NCBI GenBank assembly: GCA_034717985.1
Contig: JAYEMH010000009.1
Coordinates: 1 to 48,730, forward strand
DNA from: JAYEMH01 sp034717985 [NCBI: Candidatus Ratteibacteria bacterium]
GTDB lineage: Bacteria; CAZDME01; JAYEMH01
Direction: 5' to 3'
Length of the DNA stretch: 48,730 nucleotides
Position 1 is the stretch's first letter. The number at the start of each line of letters is the position of its first letter. This document shows, piece by piece, positions 43,248 to 48,730 of this stretch. Made by a program: the position numbers and the translations under genes. The notes beneath the pieces are model-generated. The model was not told the DNA's origin. It saw nothing but the letters and a program-made list of their open reading frames with translations, and searched no databases.

Positions 43248-45005
43248 TTAACTGGCTTTAACTAAATCCTGATATTCGGTAAGAAGCTTTTTTACTATGC
43301 TAATATCTTCCCCTTTAGCTTCCGCCAGCTTTATTTCCCTTTCCAGCTCCTTCTGGCGTCTGATTTTCTTTCTCTTCCGGATATGCCCGATACAATCCCT
43401 TATCGCCTTGGCTTCATCCTGAAAAACTGTTTTATTCAACACAAAAAAGGTGAAGGCTTCGCGAATTTTCTCCCCGGGCAGAGAATTAATCAGCGATTGA
43501 CTTGAAGGCAGTTTGTTTTCCGCGCCGTAATTCCAGATAATTTCGGCAATTTGACGCACACTATCATTAGAGAACTCCTGCGGGCTTATTTGTTTTTTCA
43601 CTTCGTCTAAAAGCGAAGCATTATCTAAAATCAGTTTAATCAGGCTTCCTTCGGCATCAAGAGAATAAGACGGAAGAACTGTCCTTGGTTCTTCCGGTAA
43701 ACTCCGCCTTTGTGAAAGCCGATTAAATTCCTCGGTTACATCGCCTTCTTCCACCGCTAAGCGTTCCGCTATCTGCCTGAGCATTTCCCGCCGCTGGATA
43801 CTATTGTCAACCAATTTAACCCAGGGCAGTATTGCCTCTACAATCGCCACCTTACCCTGTATAACCGATGGATTATGCAATTTCATCAGCCTTTCCAAAT
43901 TGTACTCAAAGAATCCCAGGGCATCATTGACTGCCGAGAGAAAAGCGTCCTTCCCTGCTTTTCTAACAAATCCGTCAGGATCCAAACCATCCCGCAGGGC
44001 CACAATTTTAACCTGGAACCGGTGGCGGAGCAAAAGCTCTATTCCTCTCAAAGTAGCCGCTTGACCGGCCGCATCAGGATCATAAACCAGAACAACCTCT
44101 CTGGCAAACCTTTTGAGTAATCGCACCTGGCCTTCCGTCAAAGCAGTGCCCGAAGAAGCTGCCACGTTTTTTATTCCTGCTTGAGCCAGTGTTATAAAAT
44201 CAAGGTAGCCTTCAACCACTAAGGCTTGTCCGGTTTTTTGAATGCTCTCTTTGGCGAAATTAAGCCCATAGAGAACTGCGCTTTTACTAAAAACAGGAGT
44301 TTCCGGAGAATTAAGATATTTTGGCTGCGTATCATCTAATACCCGGCCGCCAAAACCGATAACCTTACCGACGACGTTAAAAATGGGAAAAATAATTCTT
44401 TTTCGGAAGTAGTCATAATATCCTTCTTCCGCCCGGCGCGGCGAAACCAAGCCGGCTTTCTCCAGAAGTGATAAAGGAATCTTTCCTTCCTTAGCCAGGG
44501 AACATAAGCCGTCTCCTTTAAGAGGCGCGTATCCCAATCGCATTTTCTCAACCGTCCCGCTTTTTATCTGCCGCTTTTCTAAATAAGCTAAAGCAATTTG
44601 TCCTTCCCTGGTCTGCTTCAGGGAATGTTCAAAATAACGGGCGGCTGTCTCATTCGCTTTTAAAATGTTTCGGGCTAAATCGGAAGTCTGACGGGAAACA
44701 GAAAAATTTTTCGGAAGACCGATGCCTTTTTTCTCTGCCAGTTGTCTTACCGCTTCCCCGAAATTCATTTGATTGTGCTTCATTAAAAATGAGAAAACAT
44801 TTCCCCCGACTCCGCAGCCAAAACAGTGAAAAATCTGTTTATCCGGGTTAACGTAAAAAGAAGGGGTTTTTTCGCTGTGGAACGGACAAAGCGCTTTAAA
44901 ACTCCGGCCGGACTTTTTTAGCTGCAGGTGCTCCGAAATTACCTCAACAATATCGTTCTGCTCCTGGACCGTTTGAATCAAATCGTCAGGAATGTGTCCG
45001 GCCAT
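43248..45005 (-). CDS. dnaG: DNA primase DnaG
   Basis: 585 aa. Zinc-binding domain C40-x2-H43...C61-x2-C64 (ALCPFHSEKTPSFYVNPDKQ, IFHCFGCGVGGN). The catalytic core has the TOPRIM motif VEGYLDFITLAQAG and VYDPDAAGQAATLRGIELL with the metal-binding acidic residues. The C-terminal helicase-binding region is helical. It makes RNA primers for replication. It begins 2 bp after the NIF3-like gene and precedes rpoD. Confidence 0.97.
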   Translation of the reverse strand: MAGHIPDDLIQTVQEQNDIVEVISEHLQLKKSGRSFKALCPFHSEKTPSFYVNPDKQIFHCFGCGVGGNVFSFLMKHNQMNFGEAVRQLAEKKGIGLPKNFSVSRQTSDLARNILKANETAARYFEHSLKQTREGQIALAYLEKRQIKSGTVEKMRLGYAPLKGDGLCSLAKEGKIPLSLLEKAGLVSPRRAEEGYYDYFRKRIIFPIFNVVGKVIGFGGRVLDDTQPKYLNSPETPVFSKSAVLYGLNFAKESIQKTGQALVVEGYLDFITLAQAGIKNVAASSGTALTEGQVRLLKRFAREVVLVYDPDAAGQAATLRGIELLLRHRFQVKIVALRDGLDPDGFVRKAGKDAFLSAVNDALGFFEYNLERLMKLHNPSVIQGKVAIVEAILPWVKLVDNSIQRREMLRQIAERLAVEEGDVTEEFNRLSQRRSLPEEPRTVLPSYSLDAEGSLIKLILDNASLLDEVKKQISPQEFSNDSVRQIAEIIWNYGAENKLPSSQSLINSLPGEKIREAFTFFVLNKTVFQDEAKAIRDCIGHIRKRKKIRRQKELEREIKLAEAKGEDISIVKKLLTEYQDLVKAS

Positions 45006-45007
45006 GG

Positions 45008-45967
45008 TTATTTCCTTTTCATTCGTTCAAACCCCGAACAGACCAGAATGCTAAACTTTGCCTTTTTTTGAAGTTTATCCAGCAATAGATTAACCCCGAT
45101 ACTGTCGCTGGCAATGTGCCCGGCAATAACCACGTTAAGATGATTCTTTTCTGCCTCTTTGAGATTTTCGTCTTTGATGTGCATACCGACAATCGTTCCC
45201 ACGCCGGCTTGAACCAGCTTGCTCATCGCCGTCTTCGGCCCTCCTGTGCCGCCGGTCATATCCACCAGAATCTTTCCGGCTTTCCTTTCGGCGTTTCCGG
45301 ACAAAATTTTTGGCTCTGATATATTCTGCCTTATCTGGAATTTGTATTCCGGGATTTCTTTTAAGAGGTTTACAACATCCTTCAGTTTTTCGCACTTTTT
45401 CTGTGTAAACATCTTCTGCAAAAGTGAAGTAACCAGATTATCGGCCGGGGTATGAATGCACATAAACGGAATATTCAAAAGCCGCGCCGCGGCAACCGCC
45501 CGCATGTGATTTACGGGCTGGACACTTCTCTCCACTTCTTTGATTCTTTCTCCCATTATCCCTTCGGCCACATTAACCGGAACACCAAATTTGTGAAGGA
45601 CTTCCACATGAATCGGCATAACTTCAAAAAAACCGGCCAGGGCTTTCCCTTCGGGGTGATGGGAGAGAACTAAATCGATTTTTTTGCCCTGCTTCTTTAG
45701 AAGCTCGGCTAAAATAATCTCTCCGACTTCCACGTCGATACCGACAAGAATATTTTTAACGTCTGTATTTTCATCTCCGTTTAGAATTCGAGTATCGCTA
45801 AAAGGATTCCATAGCTTTTCTAAATCAAAAACCTCTTTTTCTCCCGCCTCCAGCTTCTCATATTTCTTCTTTAGCTCGGCAAGTTCCTTTCCTACCTTGG
45901 CTTTTCCTCTGGGGTCAGCTTCTATACCGGCTCCCACAGCTAATCTATAAATTTCTTTAAGTTTCAT
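45008..45967 (-). CDS. NIF3-like (DUF34-type) metal-binding protein
   Basis: 319 aa with GGGAGGT 4 bp before the start, inside the end of cvpA (11-bp overlap). The segment LVLSHHPEGKALAGFFEVMP and a later CIHTPADNLV and AGHIASDSIGVN supply the His/Asp/Glu set seen in the NIF3/YbgI fold, a toroidal hexamer with a di-metal centre. The family's reaction is unsettled; a role in GTP cyclohydrolase-like or metal chemistry has been proposed. The N-terminal 75 residues form an extra helical, lysine-rich region. Confidence 0.75.
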   Translation of the reverse strand: MKLKEIYRLAVGAGIEADPRGKAKVGKELAELKKKYEKLEAGEKEVFDLEKLWNPFSDTRILNGDENTDVKNILVGIDVEVGEIILAELLKKQGKKIDLVLSHHPEGKALAGFFEVMPIHVEVLHKFGVPVNVAEGIMGERIKEVERSVQPVNHMRAVAAARLLNIPFMCIHTPADNLVTSLLQKMFTQKKCEKLKDVVNLLKEIPEYKFQIRQNISEPKILSGNAERKAGKILVDMTGGTGGPKTAMSKLVQAGVGTIVGMHIKDENLKEAEKNHLNVVIAGHIASDSIGVNLLLDKLQKKAKFSILVCSGFERMKRK

Positions 45968-46640
45968 TTTTACCTCCCTTTTTTAATTCCCGAAATTGCT
46001 CCGGAATAAATTCCTCCTTGTCTTCGATTACATTATTAAAAAATTCCTGATAAATGTTTAAAGCGGTGGTATCTTTCAGCTGTTCTATCTTCTCGCGCGG
46101 GAAAACAGAGGAAACAAAATCACGCGGGACAAAGGTCTTCCCGGCAGGCAGGAAACGCATAATTCTCTCGTAGGCCTGAAAGGAACGGCGCAATATTAAC
46201 CTCGAGAAATTCGAGCGGTAAATCTGCAGGTTAACTGAAGCCGGCAGTGAAATTTTCAGCATAAAAGTCAAAACCAAAGCGGTAATGAGCACTCCCCGGG
46301 CAAAGCCAAAAAGGGCGCCGCCAAGGCGATTGCCCGCGCTTAAGGTTTTATGCCGGCGGCCAATAAAGGTAACTATCCGCCCGAAGACGGAAAAAATCAG
46401 GATGGTTGAAAGCAAGATAATAATAAACACGCCCGCCGTATTCATCAATAGGGGTCTATGCCAGCGGACCTCAATAAAGCTTATTATATCACCCTGACAA
46501 TAGGTGGCAAAGACGATACCGAGAACAATGCCAAAAATCCAAAAAAGCTCCACAATCAGGCCTTTTCGGAAACCAAAAAAAATACTGAGAAGAATTATGC
46601 CGATTATGCTAAAATCTAAAAAATTTAGTTCCATACCCAT
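45957..46640 (-). CDS. cvpA: CvpA family membrane protein
   Basis: 227 aa. Four hydrophobic helices, beginning FLDFSIIGIILLSIFFGFRK and including the family signature RLGGALFGFARGVLITALVL. A soluble C-terminal tail of about 80 residues follows. CvpA proteins are inner-membrane, tied to colicin V export in E. coli and envelope homeostasis elsewhere. Start could be 46640 or 46634 (both ATG). Overlaps the NIF3-like gene. Confidence 0.88.
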   Translation of the reverse strand: MGMELNFLDFSIIGIILLSIFFGFRKGLIVELFWIFGIVLGIVFATYCQGDIISFIEVRWHRPLLMNTAGVFIIILLSTILIFSVFGRIVTFIGRRHKTLSAGNRLGGALFGFARGVLITALVLTFMLKISLPASVNLQIYRSNFSRLILRRSFQAYERIMRFLPAGKTFVPRDFVSSVFPREKIEQLKDTTALNIYQEFFNNVIEDKEEFIPEQFRELKKGGKNET

Positions 46641-46697
46641 TCCAACTAACAGGGATTATACCACAAAAACACCTGGAAAAGCAAATAGTGACTGCAA

Positions 46698-47993
46698 CTA
46701 ATTTTCAACCCGAGCCGCCCGGGTGAATTCCCCGATACGAACCTTAACCAGCTGATTGATTAAAGAGGCCTCTCCGAAAAAACTGAGGCGCACATAATTC
46801 CCGGTTAATCCGGTTAAATTGCCGCTTTTATCTTTTTTTTCTACCAGCACCTCTAAAGTTCTGTCCTTCTGGGTTTCCCGGTAGTTTCTTTTCAGTTCCT
46901 CAGCCAGCTGGTGCAATCTCCGGCTGCGATTTTTCTTCATCGATAAAGGCACCTGTCCGGGAAAATTTGCCGCCAGGGTCAATTTCCGGGGGGAAAAGGT
47001 AAAAATATGCAATTGGTTAAATCCGACATTCTTAAGGAAATCCACGGTGTTTAGGAAGTGACCTTCCTTTTCTCCGGGAAAACCAACCATAATATCGGTG
47101 CTAAAGCTCGCCTCAGGAATCAGCCTCTTTATTTCCCCTATCAAACTTAAATATTCCTCTCCGGTATAATTTCTCCCCATCCGGGAAAGAATTTCATTAT
47201 CGCCGCTTTGGAGCGGAATGTGAAAATGCGGGCAAATCTTCCGGCTTCCGGCAATCTGCCGGATTAACCCGGGTGTAAACTCTCCCGGTTCTAAAGAACT
47301 GAGCCGAATCCGCAAAAGCTCAGGTTCATTCTCTACTTCTTCTAAAACTTCAGCCAGCGTCGTCCCGGGATTAAGATCTCCTCCATATTTGCCCAGGCGA
47401 ATCCCGGTTAAAACTATTTCTTTGAATCCATAATTTATCAGCCGCCGAATTTCTTCTTTTACCGCCGGCAGAGGACGACTTATCATTTTTCCCCGGACCC
47501 GGGGCACAATACAATAATGGCATCCGGCATCGCAGCCGTCCTGAATTTTGATAAAAGCCCGGGTGTGACGGTGAAATTTCTCAATCTTCAAATTATCCCA
47601 GGTGAGCCTGTCCGGACTATCGCTCACGGAGATTTGCGTTTTTCCCGAGTCTAAAGCCTTTTTGAATAAGGTGAGAATTTTTTCTTTTTCCGGATTTCCG
47701 GCGACCAGAACTACCCCGGGTAAACCGGCCAGCTCATCCCTCTGAGTCTGAACCAGACAACCGGTAACGATAATTTTCGCCCGGGGATTGAATCGCTTAG
47801 CCTGCCGGACGGCATATTTCGACTCCCGCTCACCTTTTGCCGTCACCGTGCAGGTATTGACCAGATAAACATCCGCCTTTTCTTTAAACGGCACCAGACG
47901 GAAACCGTCCCGGAAGAACTCTTCAAGAATCGCTTCGGTTTCGTATTGATTGACCTTACATCCTAAAGTATAGCTGGCTACACACAAACTCAT
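46698..47993 (-). CDS. mtaB: tRNA (N6-threonylcarbamoyladenosine) methylthiotransferase MtaB
   Basis: 431 aa. The N-terminal MTTase domain has cysteines C12 (TLGCKVNQYE), C48 (NTCTVT) and C79 (TGCLVQ). The radical SAM triad is C154-x3-C158-x2-C161 (DGCDAGCHYCIVPRVRG). A C-terminal TRAM-like domain closes the protein. The TLGCKVNQYE opening is typical of MtaB rather than MiaB or RimO. It adds a methylthio group to t6A37 in tRNAs reading ANN codons. 15 bp after dnaJ. Confidence 0.95.
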   Translation of the reverse strand: MSLCVASYTLGCKVNQYETEAILEEFFRDGFRLVPFKEKADVYLVNTCTVTAKGERESKYAVRQAKRFNPRAKIIVTGCLVQTQRDELAGLPGVVLVAGNPEKEKILTLFKKALDSGKTQISVSDSPDRLTWDNLKIEKFHRHTRAFIKIQDGCDAGCHYCIVPRVRGKMISRPLPAVKEEIRRLINYGFKEIVLTGIRLGKYGGDLNPGTTLAEVLEEVENEPELLRIRLSSLEPGEFTPGLIRQIAGSRKICPHFHIPLQSGDNEILSRMGRNYTGEEYLSLIGEIKRLIPEASFSTDIMVGFPGEKEGHFLNTVDFLKNVGFNQLHIFTFSPRKLTLAANFPGQVPLSMKKNRSRRLHQLAEELKRNYRETQKDRTLEVLVEKKDKSGNLTGLTGNYVRLSFFGEASLINQLVKVRIGEFTRAARVEN

Positions 47994-48008
47994 TTTTTAA
48001 TCTATGAT

Positions 48009-48730
48009 TCAAGAAAACCATTTACCAAAAAAACCTTTATCGTCCCGGTAAGACTCCCCGAAAGTTTTACCTAACTCCTTAATTATTTTTTTCTGCTCCG
48101 GGGAAAGCTTAGCCGGCACCCGGACGATAACCCTTACATATTCGTCCCCTTTACCCCGCCCGCGAAGATTGGTAACACCCATTTTCCTAAGGCGGAAAAT
48201 TTTGTTGGTATGTGTCCCGGCCGGAATTTTCATTTGGGCTTTGCCGTCCAGGGTGGGAACTTCAATTTCGCCTCCTAAAGCGGCCAGAGGAAAACTTATC
48301 GGGACCTCAAGATAGATATCATCTTCCTCTCGTTTAAAAATCTTATGCGCCAACAAATGAATTAAGATATAAAGGTCTCCGGAAGAACCGCCCTTTTCTC
48401 CGGCTTCACCCTTACCGCGAACCCGAATATGGGTACCGGTATCCACTCCCGGAGGAATTTTAACGGCTATCTCAGATTCTTTTCTAACCTTTCCCCTTCC
48501 CAAACAGGTTGTGCAGGGCTCAGAAATCACTTCGCCTGTTCCGCCGCACTGGCCGCAGCCCTGGCTGAAACTAAAAAATCCCTGACGATACTGAATTTGC
48601 CCTCTTCCTTTACAAGCGGGGCAGACACTCTTCTTGCTTCCGGGTTTAGCTCCTTCACCGCCGCAGGCGGCACAGATAACCGTATGGTAGATATCAATCT
48701 TCTTTTCCACCCCGAAAGCGGCCTCTTCCA
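48009..48730 (-). CDS. dnaJ: Chaperone protein DnaJ, 5' end outside the window
   Basis: The frame is open to the right edge (EEAAFGVEKKIDI...), so the J-domain lies beyond the window. Visible are the four zinc-finger repeats CAACGGEG, CPACKGRG, CGQCGGTG and CTTCLGRG, then the substrate-binding beta domains (IKIPPGVDTGTHIRVRGKGE-like) and the C-terminus. Canonical type I DnaJ, a cofactor of DnaK in protein folding. First visible gene of the dnaJ-mtaB-cvpA-nif3-dnaG-rpoD cluster. Confidence 0.96.
   Translation of the reverse strand, partial: EEAAFGVEKKIDIYHTVICAACGGEGAKPGSKKSVCPACKGRGQIQYRQGFFSFSQGCGQCGGTGEVISEPCTTCLGRGKVRKESEIAVKIPPGVDTGTHIRVRGKGEAGEKGGSSGDLYILIHLLAHKIFKREEDDIYLEVPISFPLAALGGEIEVPTLDGKAQMKIPAGTHTNKIFRLRKMGVTNLRGRGKGDEYVRVIVRVPAKLSPEQKKIIKELGKTFGESYRDDKGFFGKWFS

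Noticed and set aside
1-48730. tRNA or rRNA genes
   Set aside because: I looked for T-loop and cloverleaf patterns in gaps on both strands and for rRNA signatures and saw none; a covariance-model scan would be decisive.

Overview
The window looks like a chromosomal piece of an uncultivated, Gram-negative-type bacterium, most likely an Omnitrophota (OP3)-like candidate phylum. This is an inference, not a placement by phylogeny. Supporting it are an outer-membrane beta-barrel gene, a giant ORF, two proteins sharing an unusual N-terminal hydrophobic leader ending in [I/V]DLxWA, heavy loading with short dispersed palindromic repeats, and ordinary bacterial housekeeping genes. Nearly all genes lie on the minus strand and are transcribed right to left. 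I see no tRNA, rRNA or CRISPR array.

Right part (48730 to 41443): dnaJ (5' end outside the window), mtaB, cvpA, a NIF3-like gene, dnaG and rpoD, tightly packed and closed by an intrinsic terminator. Next come a Wzx/MurJ-type flippase, a P-II-like gene with a shortened T-loop, a methyltransferase, an SDR and a DUF3467 gene. The DUF3467 stop codon overlaps the start of a truncated copy of addA. About 700 bp of repeats and a RAYT transposase remnant separate that copy from intact addA and addB.

Middle (30622 to 20912): a c-di-GMP-I riboswitch with its own promoter leads to a 918-aa protein with an N-terminal leader, a J-domain and helix-turn-helix segments. A short promoter-to-terminator transcription unit (candidate small RNA) follows. 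Then come a deacetylase / ECF sigma / membrane anti-sigma cluster, a paralogue of the anti-sigma ectodomain with an EF-hand-like loop, and a beta-barrel gene that abuts a decayed second copy of the comEC start.

Left-middle (20911 to 9275): a RelE-type toxin-antitoxin pair on the plus strand, comEC, the secD-secF-recJ operon, rpmB (plus strand), amrS (AmmeMemoRadiSam radical SAM), recG, and a nucleotidyltransferase with a small partner protein.

Left end (9263 to 1): a second c-di-GMP-I riboswitch with promoter and overlapping terminator controls one uninterrupted reading frame of at least 3019 codons that runs off the left edge. It carries a membrane leader, a zincin-like HELIH motif, a long Gln/Lys/Glu-rich coiled-coil tract, a VWA domain with an intact MIDAS, and two MoxR/midasin-type AAA+ modules.

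The most notable themes are: (1) two c-di-GMP riboswitches, each feeding a large protein with the same leader type; (2) palindromic elements inserted in frame inside coding sequences (addA and the giant gene) and a dispersed palindrome forming the P3 tip of both riboswitches; (3) two genes, comEC and addA, each with a diverged second copy of its 5' end lying upstream across an accessory or repeat segment.
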